A stretch of DNA of 33,556 bases from NCBI RefSeq assembly GCF_902499115.1, contig NZ_CABVPN010000044.1, positions 1-33,556 on the forward strand. Direction: 5' to 3'. Positions 25,513-32,542 of this stretch are shown one piece after another. The first letter of the stretch is position 1; each line of letters begins with the position of its first letter. A program made the translations under genes and the position numbers. The DNA comes from Burkholderia diffusa (GTDB taxonomy: Bacteria; Pseudomonadota; Gammaproteobacteria; Burkholderiales; Burkholderiaceae). The notes under the pieces are model-generated. The model was not told where the DNA came from and did not search any database. It saw nothing but the letters and a program-made list of their open reading frames with translations.

Positions 25513-26058
25513 TCAAATGGCTGGCAATAGCGCTGGAATCCGGCGATCCGGCGATCCGGTGATTGATGCCGGATTGGAATTGAGCGATCGGGAGCGGCCG
25601 AGCAATACGCGTTCCCGACGCTGCTCAGCCAGTTGGGCTGTTCTAGCGGCTGTCGCTGGCGCGGTCGACCGCGCCAGCTTCGTCAGATATCCGCGTATTG
25701 CGGCAGCAGATCTTGATCGACGGGGCATGATCTCGATCCTGTTTGCTGCTTCGATGTGCTCGTGATTGCCGACAGAGAACGGCGCGTCCGTAACGCTGAC
25801 GATGATCGTGCCGGTTTGTTTTCCATCTGCGGGTATTGGGATGAGGGCGCGAGCCTCTACGCGAGCGAGTAGCGGGGCCATGTTGCGGTGGGTCATGGTC
25901 CACATGACACTGGCACGTGTGATGTGTTCAAGAATCAGATCCCGAGGGCCATCTACCTGAATGAGGTCATACACGACGCGGACTACGCGGGCGACCGCGG
26001 CATCCATTGCGCAGCCAAGGCGTAACTCGCGCATAAGCTTTCCGAGCCGACAAATCAT
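25513..26058 (-). CDS. Hypothetical protein, orphan frame
   Basis: A 181-codon open frame that I do not recognise. The first two thirds (to about residue 135) have an ordinary amino-acid mix (VYDLIQVDGPRDLILEHI, TIIVSVTDAPFSVG) with codon use less biased than the neighbours. The last third becomes Arg/Ser/Ala-rich and ends across an 8-bp tandem repeat, as if the original C-terminus were lost. A perfect 24-bp palindrome lies in the coding sequence at 25655-25678. No good ribosome site precedes the ATG. No domain, signal peptide or membrane segment is evident. It may be a degraded gene brought in with the tcu cluster. Competing plus-strand frames here are short and less protein-like. Confidence 0.45.
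   Translation of the reverse strand: MICRLGKLMRELRLGCAMDAAVARVVRVVYDLIQVDGPRDLILEHITRASVMWTMTHRNMAPLLARVEARALIPIPADGKQTGTIIVSVTDAPFSVGNHEHIEAANRIEIMPRRSRSAAAIRGYLTKLARSTAPATAARTAQLAEQRRERVLLGRSRSLNSNPASITGSPDRRIPALLPAI
25541..25564. repeat. 8-bp tandem repeat, 2 exact copies plus one variant
   Basis: CGGCGATC occurs at 25541-25548 and 25549-25556, followed by the variant CGGTGATT at 25557-25564. Changes in copy number would shift the frame of the orphan gene's last codons. Confidence 0.6.
25655..25678. repeat. Perfect 24-bp palindrome
   Basis: The two 12-base halves (25655-25666, GCTGGCGCGGTC, and 25667-25678) are exact inverse complements with no spacer. It is inside the orphan minus-strand frame and has no adjacent T tract. 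It could be a protein-binding or recombination site, or chance selection on codons; the sequence does not decide. Confidence 0.7.
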
Positions 26059-26190
26059 CTCGCAGCAGCGGAGAGTCCGTTTTCACGCCGGTCGCAGACG
26101 CTATAGAGGACGCGTCGCGGCGTCTATGCCGAGAATGGTCCGACGACGTTCTGTCAAAATACCCGCTTAATCCTCCTGACCGATCGCGGA

Positions 26191-27144
26191 ATGGAACTCA
26201 GACAACTACGCTATTTTCTCAGCGTCGTGGAACACGGAAGCATGGGCAAGGCAGCGCTGGAACTCGGCGTGGTGACCTCGGCATTGAGTCAGCAGATCAG
26301 CCGTCTCGAAGGCGAACTGTCCACGCGTCTGCTGCAACGCACCTCGGGCGGCGTCGTTCCCACCGACGCAGGTTTGGCGTTCTGGCGTCAGGCGCAACTC
26401 GCGCTGCGTCATATCGACGATGCAGCGCTCGCTGCACGCTCAGCCCGTCTGTCGGGCCATGTCAGCGTCGGCATGGCGCCGAGCACGGCGAGCGTGCTAG
26501 GCGTCGCATTCATGCAGGCCATGCGCTCGCGCTATCCCGATGTGCGGCTGCACATGGTCGAAAGTCTCTCCGGCTATCTTGCATCCATGCTGAGCGCGCG
26601 TCAGATCGATCTCGCCGTGCTGTTCCGCGAGGAGTCCGCGCAACGCTGGAGCGTGCTGCCGCTGCTGGACGAGCGGCTGTTCCTGATCGGCGCGGGCGAT
26701 CTCGATGGCATGCCGACGAGCGCATCCGTCCGGCTGAAAAATCTCGGCAGGCTTCCGCTCGTTCTTCCCAGCGGCACGCATGGGCTGCGTTCGCTGCTGT
26801 TATCAGCATTCAGGCGCGCCGAATACGAGCCGAACATCGTCGCCGAAGTCGACGGCCTTGCACTCCTGATGGACTTCGTCCGCACCGGCATCGGCGCGAC
26901 CATACAGCCTGGCGCGGCGCTCGCAAGGCCCGAGAACGTGATACTGACGAGCGTGCCCGTCGCGGATAAATACGCCACACGGCCCAACATGCTCGCCAGC
27001 ATCTCCGACGACGAACTGTCTCCCGCCGGTCTCGCTGCGCGCGTGGTGCTCGCCGATGTCGCCCGTCAACTGGTACAGGAGGGGCGCTGGCCCGGTGCGC
27101 GGCTGCGGGAGCCTCGGCCTTCACAAAAAGTGAAGACCCCTTGA
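26191..27144 (+). CDS. tcuR: LysR-type regulator of the tricarballylate cluster
   Basis: A 317-residue LysR-family transcription factor. The winged helix-turn-helix occupies residues 1-60 (MELRQLRYFLSVVEHGSMGKAA, abbreviated; recognition helix around SALSQQISRLEGEL). An inducer-binding periplasmic-protein-like domain spans about 90-295. The gene lies 63 bases upstream of tcuA on the same strand, so the likely role is control of tcuABC in response to tricarballylate or a related tricarboxylate, as known for TcuR in Salmonella. Only a poor ribosome site is visible, but the start gives the canonical LysR N-terminus. Naming as TcuR rests on position. Confidence 0.8.
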   Translation: MELRQLRYFLSVVEHGSMGKAALELGVVTSALSQQISRLEGELSTRLLQRTSGGVVPTDAGLAFWRQAQLALRHIDDAALAARSARLSGHVSVGMAPSTASVLGVAFMQAMRSRYPDVRLHMVESLSGYLASMLSARQIDLAVLFREESAQRWSVLPLLDERLFLIGAGDLDGMPTSASVRLKNLGRLPLVLPSGTHGLRSLLLSAFRRAEYEPNIVAEVDGLALLMDFVRTGIGATIQPGAALARPENVILTSVPVADKYATRPNMLASISDDELSPAGLAARVVLADVARQLVQEGRWPGARLREPRPSQKVKTP

Positions 27145-27184
27145 CGGCAGGCTGGTAGCGACGCGGGCACGAGACCTTTACGAT

Positions 27185-27202
27185 TTGTCCAAAAGGAGAC
27201 AA
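27185..27202 (+). promoter_or_regulatory. Dyad enclosing the tcuA ribosome-binding site
   Basis: TTGTC (27185-27189) and GACAA (27198-27202) form an inverted repeat whose 8-base centre contains AAAAGGA, the core of the tcuA Shine-Dalgarno sequence. It could be an mRNA hairpin presenting or masking the site, or half of a LysR-type binding site. The stem is short. Confidence 0.35.
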
Positions 27203-27207
27203 GTCTG

Positions 27208-28617
27208 ATGGTCGATGTGCTCGTAATCGGAGGAGGCAATGCCGCGCTGTGCGCCGCATTGATGGCGCGCGAAGCGGGCGCCTCGGTCCTGCTTCTCGAA
27301 TCCGCGCCGCGCGAATGGCGCGGCGGCAACTCGCAACACACGCGCAATCTGCGCTGCATGCACGATGCGCCGCAGGACGTTCTCGTCGATGCCTATCCGG
27401 AAGAGGAATTTTGGCAGGACCTGTTGAAAGTCACCGGCGGCATCACGAATGAGCATCTCGCGCGGCTGACGATCCGCGCGTCGTCGTCGTGTCGGCCGTG
27501 GATGCAGAAGCACGGCGTACGCTTCCAGCCGCCGCTGTCGGGCGCGCTGCACGTGGCACGCACCAACGCGTTCTTCATGGGTGGCGGCAAGGCGCTCGTC
27601 AACGCGTATTACCGCAGCGCCGAAGCGCTCGGCGTCGATATCCGCTATGAAACACCCGTCGATTCGCTTGAACTTGACGGCAGCCTCTTCATCGCGGCGC
27701 GCAGCGGCAGCCAGCGCTTCGAGGCGCGCGCCTGCGTACTGGCGGCAGGCGGCTTTGAATCAAATCGCGAATGGCTGCGCGAAGCGTGGGGGCAAAACGA
27801 GCGCGGCGAATGGCCCGCCGACAACTTCCTGATTCGCGGCACGCGCTTCAACAAGGGCGTGCTCATCAAGCATATGACCGACGCCGGTGCGGACATGATC
27901 GGCGACCCGTCGCAGTCACACTGCGTCGCCATCGATGCACGCGCGCCGCTGTATGACGGCGGCATCTGTACGCGCATCGACTGCGTGTCGCTGGGCGTCG
28001 TGGTGAATCGTGACGCCGAGCGCTTTTACGACGAAGGCGAGGATTTCTGGCCGAAGCGCTATGCAATCTGGGGACGGCTCGTTGCGCATCAACCGGGGCA
28101 GATCGGCTATTCGATCATCGACTCGAAAGCAATCGGCCGCTTCATGCCGCCGGTGTTTCCGGGCGATAAGGCCGATACGCTGCCGGAACTCGCGCGCAAG
28201 CTCGGGCTGCCGGAAGCGCGCTTCATGGAAACGCTCACGCGCTATAACGACTCATGCCGCGACGGCACCTTCGACCACACCGCGCTCGACGACTGCCACA
28301 CCGAAGGTCTCGCGCCGCCCAAGACGCACTGGGCGCGCCGCATCGAGACGCCGCCGTTTTACGGTTATGCGTTGCGGCCAGGCATCACGTTCACGTATCT
28401 CGGACTAAAGACCAATGATCGCGCGCAGGTTCACTTCGGCGGCAAAGCCAGTGAGAACCTGTTCGTGGCCGGCGAAATGATGGCCGGCAACGTGCTCGGT
28501 AAGGGCTATACAGCGGGCGTCGGCATGTCGATCGGCACGGCCTTCGGGCGCATCGCCGGGACGCAGGCTGCGCGCGCCGCACTCAAAACGACGGAGGCAA
28601 CCAGTGCAGCAGTCTGA
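27208..28617 (+). CDS. tcuA: FAD-dependent tricarballylate dehydrogenase
   Basis: A 469-residue flavoprotein of the fumarate-reductase/succinate-dehydrogenase flavoprotein fold. TcuA oxidises tricarballylate to cis-aconitate, which enters the citric-acid cycle. The N-terminus begins with the FAD motif VDVLVIGGGNAALCAAL, followed by ESAPREWRGGNSQHTRN, a TcuA-like segment. Substrate-side residues fall in the middle (GGICTRIDCVSLGVVVN), and the C-terminal FAD loop reads LFVAGEMMAGNVLGKGYTAGVGM. A strong AAGGAG precedes the ATG. The neighbours tcuB and tcuC complete the pathway. The stop overlaps the tcuB start by 14 bases. The specific substrate is inferred from the whole cluster. Confidence 0.92.
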   Translation: MVDVLVIGGGNAALCAALMAREAGASVLLLESAPREWRGGNSQHTRNLRCMHDAPQDVLVDAYPEEEFWQDLLKVTGGITNEHLARLTIRASSSCRPWMQKHGVRFQPPLSGALHVARTNAFFMGGGKALVNAYYRSAEALGVDIRYETPVDSLELDGSLFIAARSGSQRFEARACVLAAGGFESNREWLREAWGQNERGEWPADNFLIRGTRFNKGVLIKHMTDAGADMIGDPSQSHCVAIDARAPLYDGGICTRIDCVSLGVVVNRDAERFYDEGEDFWPKRYAIWGRLVAHQPGQIGYSIIDSKAIGRFMPPVFPGDKADTLPELARKLGLPEARFMETLTRYNDSCRDGTFDHTALDDCHTEGLAPPKTHWARRIETPPFYGYALRPGITFTYLGLKTNDRAQVHFGGKASENLFVAGEMMAGNVLGKGYTAGVGMSIGTAFGRIAGTQAARAALKTTEATSAAV

Positions 28618-29812
28618 CCCGTTCGCGCCCGAACGCATGCGCACGGCGTTATCGGTCGATACGAAAAAAACTTCGCACGGCAGCACGGCGCGCGTGATCC
28701 CAATCGTGCCGATGAGCGCCGGCGAAACCGAAGTGGCACGGCAGATGCAGATCTGCAACGCCTGCCGCTACTGCGAAGGCTTCTGCGCCGTGTTCCCGGC
28801 CATGACGCGCCGCCTGGAATTCGGCAAGTCGGACGTCAACTATCTGGCGAATCTCTGCCACAACTGCGGCGCGTGCTATCACGCGTGCCAATACGCGCCG
28901 CCGCACGAATTCGGCGTGAACGTGCCGAAAGCGATGGCCGAAGTCCGGCTCGAAACCTACACCGAATACGCGTTTCCCGCGTCGTTCGGCGCGCTGTACA
29001 AACGCAACGGCCTGACTTTGTCGGTTGCACTGGCGGCCGGACTCGCGCTGTTTCTGCTGCTCGGTATGGCATTCCACGGCGGCTTGTCGGGCGATGTCGC
29101 GCCAGCGAACTTCTACGCGATCTTCCCGCACAACCTGCTCGCGGCGATGTTTGGCATTGTTTTCCTGTTCGCCATTCTCGCGCTCGGCGTGGGCGTCACG
29201 CGCTTCTGGCGCGACGTGTCGGCAGGAACGGCGAGTGCGCCAGCTGTCGCGGAAGCGGCCAAGAACGCGCTGACGCTCAAGTACCTGGACGGCGGCCACG
29301 GCGACGGCTGCAACGAAGAGAGCGATGCCTTCACACTGGCGCGGCGCCGTTTCCATCACCTGACGTTCTACGGCTTCATGCTGTGCTTTGCAGCAACCGC
29401 AGTTGCGACGCTCTATCACTATGCATTCGGTCTGGAAGCGCCGTATCCGTTTCTGAGCGTGCCGGTGCTGCTGGGGACCGCGGGCGGCATTGGACTGATT
29501 GCGGGGGCGGCGGGACTGCTGTGGCTGAACCTGAAACGCGTTCCGGAGCGGGGCGATGCCCGTCAGCGTCCGATGGACCGCGGCTTCATCGCGCTCCTGC
29601 TTCTGACGAGCGCATCCGGTCTCGCGCTGCTCGCGCTCCGCGCGACCTCGGCGATGCCGTCGCTGCTCGCGATTCATCTCGGCATCGTGATGGCGCTGTT
29701 CGCCACGCTGCCTTACGGCAAGTTCGCGCACGGCATCTTCCGCTCGGCGGCGTTGCTCAAATCGTCGATAGAGAAGCGGCAACGCAACACGCTGAGCCTC
29801 AGTTCGGATTAG
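28604..29812 (+). CDS. tcuB: Tricarballylate-utilisation iron-sulfur membrane protein (CitB-like)
   Basis: A 402-residue membrane protein that reoxidises the FADH2 of TcuA and passes electrons to the quinone pool. Two Cys clusters near the N-terminus, Cys51/54/57/61 (CNACRYCEGFC) and Cys85/88/91/95 (CHNCGACYHAC), would bind iron-sulfur centres. About six hydrophobic helices follow from residue 130 on, with several His residues (for example RRRFHHLTFYG) suited to haem. The start is a GTG with GGAGG six bases upstream, overlapping the tcuA end by 14 bases, which implies coupled translation. A later ATG would discard only the first eleven codons and lacks such a site. Confidence 0.9.
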   Translation: MQQSDPFAPERMRTALSVDTKKTSHGSTARVIPIVPMSAGETEVARQMQICNACRYCEGFCAVFPAMTRRLEFGKSDVNYLANLCHNCGACYHACQYAPPHEFGVNVPKAMAEVRLETYTEYAFPASFGALYKRNGLTLSVALAAGLALFLLLGMAFHGGLSGDVAPANFYAIFPHNLLAAMFGIVFLFAILALGVGVTRFWRDVSAGTASAPAVAEAAKNALTLKYLDGGHGDGCNEESDAFTLARRRFHHLTFYGFMLCFAATAVATLYHYAFGLEAPYPFLSVPVLLGTAGGIGLIAGAAGLLWLNLKRVPERGDARQRPMDRGFIALLLLTSASGLALLALRATSAMPSLLAIHLGIVMALFATLPYGKFAHGIFRSAALLKSSIEKRQRNTLSLSSD

Positions 29813-29821
29813 CAGTCACTA

Positions 29822-29838
29822 GGGCGCCTTGGGCGCCC
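29822..29838 (+). repeat. Intercistronic hairpin between tcuB and tcuC
   Basis: GGGCGCC (29822-29828) pairs perfectly with GGCGCCC (29832-29838) over a TTG loop, in the 55-base gap. No T tract follows. It could stabilise the upstream message or set the ratio of transporter to enzyme. Confidence 0.55.
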
Positions 29839-29867
29839 ATCACCATAGATAAGAAGCAGGAGACGCA

Positions 29868-31187
29868 ATGAACCGCACAGAATCGATCGCCGCTACGTCC
29901 GGCGTTTCGCCCATGACGAGGGCCGCCGCCGTGTTGCGCGTGACCAGCGGCAATTTCATCGAACAGTTCGATTTCTTTCTGTTCGGCTTCTACGCGACAT
30001 CGATCTCGAAGATCTTTTTCCCGTCCACCAGCGAGTTCGCCTCGCTGATGCTTGCCTTCGCGGTGTTCGGCGCGGGCTTTCTGATGCGTCCGCTCGGTGC
30101 GATCTTTCTCGGCGCGTATATCGACAAGGTCGGACGGCGCACCGGGCTGATCGTTACGCTGTCGATCATGGCGAGCGGCACCATTCTGATTGCCTGCGTG
30201 CCTGGGTACGCGACGATCGGCCTGCTCGCGCCGGCGCTCGTGCTGCTCGGGCGTCTGTTGCAGGGCTTCTCGGCGGGCGCGGAACTGGGCGGCGTGTCTG
30301 TCTATCTCGCGGAAATGGCGACGCCCGATAACAAGGGCTTTTACACGAGTTGGCAGTCGGCGAGCCAGCAGGTCGCCATCGTCGTGGCGGCGGCCATCGG
30401 TTACGGGCTGAACCAGTGGCTGTCCGCGCAGCAGATCGGTGCATGGGGCTGGCGCGTGCCGTTTTTCATCGGCTGCGCGATCGTGCCGTTCCTGTTCATG
30501 CTGCGCCGTTCGCTGCAGGAGACCGCAGCGTTCGAAGCGCGGCGGCATCATCCGCAGGCGCGCGAGATTTTTGCGATGCTGCTCGGCAACTGGCGCACCG
30601 TCATCGGCGGCATGCTGCTGACGGCGATGACCACCACCACCTTCTATCTCATCACCGTCTATACGCCGACCTTCGGGAAGTCGGTGCTGAAGCTGTCCAC
30701 CTCCGACAGCCTGATGGTCACGCTGCTTGTGGCTGCATCGAATTTCGTCTGGCTACCGATCGGCGGCACGATTTCCGACCGCATCGGCCGCAAGCCGCTG
30801 CTGCTCGCCATTTCCATGCTGGCGATCTTCACGTCTTATCCGGCGCTGTCCTGGCTCGCCGATGCACCGAGCTTCGCGCGCATGCTGATCGTTCTGCTGT
30901 GGTTCTCGTTCTTCTTCGGCATGTATAACGGCGCGATGGTCGCCGCGCTCACCGAAGTGATGCCGGTCGAAGTGCGCGTCGCGGGCTTCTCGCTGGCGTT
31001 CAGTCTCGCGACGGCGCTGTTCGGCGGCTTTACGCCGGCGGTATCGACGTATCTGATTCAGGTCCTGCATGACAAGGCCGCACCAGGCTACTGGCTGAGC
31101 TTCGCTGCGCTCTGCAGCTTGTGCGCGACACTCAGGCTGTACCGTCGCCGCGCGGGCAGTAACGCGTCGGCGGCATCGTCGGCTTGA
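29868..31187 (+). CDS. tcuC: MFS tricarballylate/citrate-proton symporter
   Basis: A 439-residue inner-membrane transporter of the metabolite:H+ symporter (CitA/KgtP/ProP) branch of the major facilitator superfamily, with twelve hydrophobic helices. Family motifs are visible: GNFIEQFDFFLFGFYAT in helix 1, GAYIDKVGRRTGL in loop 2-3, LLQGFSAGAELGG after helix 4, and SDRIGRKPLL in loop 8-9. It would import tricarballylate (and perhaps citrate) for TcuA. An AGGAG site stands just before the ATG. It is the last gene of the tcu unit and is followed by a terminator. Substrate choice is by context. Confidence 0.92.
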   Translation: MNRTESIAATSGVSPMTRAAAVLRVTSGNFIEQFDFFLFGFYATSISKIFFPSTSEFASLMLAFAVFGAGFLMRPLGAIFLGAYIDKVGRRTGLIVTLSIMASGTILIACVPGYATIGLLAPALVLLGRLLQGFSAGAELGGVSVYLAEMATPDNKGFYTSWQSASQQVAIVVAAAIGYGLNQWLSAQQIGAWGWRVPFFIGCAIVPFLFMLRRSLQETAAFEARRHHPQAREIFAMLLGNWRTVIGGMLLTAMTTTTFYLITVYTPTFGKSVLKLSTSDSLMVTLLVAASNFVWLPIGGTISDRIGRKPLLLAISMLAIFTSYPALSWLADAPSFARMLIVLLWFSFFFGMYNGAMVAALTEVMPVEVRVAGFSLAFSLATALFGGFTPAVSTYLIQVLHDKAAPGYWLSFAALCSLCATLRLYRRRAGSNASAASSA

Positions 31188-31216
31188 TAGCGATTGCATC
31201 GGCCCGTTTACGTAAC

Positions 31217-31246
31217 CCCGGCTTTGCACCGGGCTTTCGCTTTTTC
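31217..31246 (+). terminator. Intrinsic terminator of the tcu cluster
   Basis: CCCGG (31217-31221) pairs with CCGGG (31229-31233), followed by CTTTCGCTTTTT. It lies 30 bases past the tcuC stop. Confidence 0.7.
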
Positions 31247-31273
31247 AGCGGCGACAAGAAGGGTCGATGAGGT

Positions 31274-31319
31274 CCAATCCAGGCATTTGCTTCTACCCAA
31301 TCCAGGCATTTGCTTCTAC
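31274..31319. repeat. Perfect 23-bp tandem duplication
   Basis: The unit beginning CCAATCCAGGCATTTGCTTC and ending TAC occurs at 31274-31296 and again, base for base, at 31297-31319 with no spacer. The length is not a multiple of three, so it shifts any frame that crosses it; on the minus strand it creates a TAG at 31293-31295. It looks like a recent slippage or repair event. Confidence 0.85.
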
Positions 31320-31553
31320 TTGAGCCAGCTTGATTACGGCGAGCGGATCTCGCGCATTCTTCTTGGCGCTCGGCAATTCGATTCGATCCGACTCGCTGAA
31401 TAGACCGCTTTCGTAGAGCGTGCTGATCGGCCACGTGCGTGCGACACGCGGCACGTCTACTGGAACATTCGCTTTACGGATGTCCCGCCGGCCGAGGACC
31501 CGATTTTCCGCTTCGAGGTCACGAACCAGTGGCTGACCGAAGTGGCTCGATAA
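31293..31553. pseudogene. Gene debris with protein-like frames but no start codon
   Basis: Two overlapping frames look protein-like and cannot both be real. On the plus strand, codons 31404-31553 end with DTRHVYWNIRFTDVPPAEDP and a further 16 residues to TAA, with strongly G/C third positions, as for the C-terminus of a phage or accessory gene. On the minus strand a frame from about 31555 to the TAG at 31293 reads through RTWPISTLYESGLFSESDRI and SAKKNARDPLAVIKLAQVEA, with no ATG. The minus-strand stop is produced by the 23-bp duplication. I assign no function; this is a remnant of one or two genes. Confidence 0.35.
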
Positions 31554-31572
31554 CCAGATCTAAGGGGCAGCG

Positions 31573-31938
31573 ATGATTCCGGAAACTCTGTACAACTGCA
31601 ACACGTTCGTGGAGCGGCTGGATTGTGCTGCATGTATCGATCGATACGATCGGCCGCATACGCTCTTCTACCGGGACCCTCCGTACTACGAGACGGAGGG
31701 GTACGGCGTGGCATTCCCGTTCGGCGAGTAGGAGAAGATGGCGCAGCGCCTACGGTCGATCAAGGGGCGTGCGATGGTGAGCCTGAACGACCATTCTGAT
31801 ATTCGGCGCGCGTTCGACGGGTTTCACATCGAGACCGTGCCGATTCAATTTACGGTCGGTGGCGGCAAGGGTGTCGACCGCAACGACCTGATCATCTTCA
31901 GTTGGGATGATGCTGCGCAGCCTGTCGGATTGTTCTAA
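31573..31938 (+). pseudogene. DNA adenine methylase (D12/Dam-like), truncated and interrupted
   Basis: This is the C-terminal part of a phage-type N6-adenine DNA methyltransferase. The first 52 codons carry IDRYDRPHTLFYRDPPYYET, including the catalytic DPPY motif, then a TAG at 31729-31731 interrupts the frame. The same frame continues directly (EKMAQRLRSIKGRAMVSLND, then VGGGKGVDRNDLIIFSWDD) to TAA at 31936-31938. In relatives the interrupted position is usually Tyr, so a TAC/TAT to TAG change is likely. The N-terminal S-adenosylmethionine-binding portion (roughly the first half of a normal 270-290-residue enzyme) is missing. A start-like ATG with AAGGGG upstream exists, but the product would be 52 residues. 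A methylase of this kind usually belongs to a prophage or similar element. Confidence 0.75.
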
Positions 31939-31943
31939 CCGAT

Positions 31944-31973
31944 GATGCCGGGGCGTGCTATCGCGCCGGCATC
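31944..31973. repeat. Hairpin between methylase remnant and immunity-like gene
   Basis: GATGCCGG (31944-31951) pairs with CCGGCATC (31966-31973) with a 14-base centre. It sits between two convergent coding remnants. With no T tract, a terminator role for either side is possible but unproven. Confidence 0.4.
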
Positions 31974-32038
31974 GCACTCACGGATAAGCAAAAGCGGGTA
32001 GGAGGCAGGCGCTCAAGCAGATGATCATGTCCGGAAGG

Positions 32039-32542
32039 CTACTTAACGTCGCGGACAACAAAATACAATTTTTTTGTTTTTGAATTCAAGAGATACCCGC
32101 CGTGTACACTTTGAAACGAGCCGCTCTGCCCAAGCCCTTCAAAATTGAAGCTAACGCAGACGTACCGTTGACGACCGTCTTTTGCAATGCTCCATTGTGC
32201 CAACGTTGGGTTAAATGAAGTGGGTTTAATTTCGCCGTTATTTCCAACGGATATAGATCTGGAGAGTCGGTAAATATTTCCGGAATAAATCAACGCCTGA
32301 TCGGATTTTCCATCGGCGTATCCAATATCGGTACCTTTGTATTTGAATAGGTAGCTTGCGTTGAATCCGTCGGCGTAATCATCCTCTTGTAAAACCTCAT
32401 CCACATTGATGTTTTGGATGGTAACTGAGGGCACAACTGATTGCGCTAGAAGGCAACTTTTAACCAAGCTTTCGCTTGGAGGAGCAGCCCATCCAATACT
32501 GGTGACGATCATGATCGATACAGCGAAAATACTCTTCTTCAT
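32039..32542 (-). CDS. Signal-peptide protein, candidate periplasmic immunity protein
   Basis: A 167-residue exported protein that I do not recognise by family. Residues 1-19 form a signal peptide (MKKS, hydrophobic IFAVSIMIVTSI, then GWA before APP). The mature part has two Cys (VKSCLLAQ near its start and RYVCVSFNF near residue 133), which could form a disulfide, and is rich in Asn, Ser and Tyr, consistent with a small beta protein. Its ATG overlaps the stop of the hydrolase-like gene (ATGA), so the two are made together. Small periplasmic partner, cytosolic-looking hydrolase and tight overlap form the standard layout of a peptidoglycan-targeting toxin and its immunity protein. Composition is far more AT-rich than the core genes, indicating transfer. 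Reading it as an immunity protein is inference. Confidence 0.6.
   Translation of the reverse strand: MKKSIFAVSIMIVTSIGWAAPPSESLVKSCLLAQSVVPSVTIQNINVDEVLQEDDYADGFNASYLFKYKGTDIGYADGKSDQALIYSGNIYRLSRSISVGNNGEIKPTSFNPTLAQWSIAKDGRQRYVCVSFNFEGLGQSGSFQSVHGGYLLNSKTKKLYFVVRDVK

Larger units (their letters stand above)
31188..31572. other. Junction between the tcu cluster and degraded mobile DNA
   Basis: No intact gene. It holds the tcu terminator, a 23-bp tandem duplication (31274-31319), and partial reading frames on both strands described separately. Confidence 0.5.

Noticed and set aside
25517..25960. Short plus-strand frames opposite the orphan minus-strand gene
   Set aside because: They are fragmented and less protein-like than the single 181-codon minus-strand frame.
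31274..31319. Short CRISPR-like array
   Set aside because: Two directly abutting copies with no spacers; it is a simple tandem duplication.
31132..31434. 100-codon minus-strand frame running through the tcu terminator
   Set aside because: Half of it is the terminator and the tcuC tail read backwards; the frame only stays open because of the 23-bp duplication.
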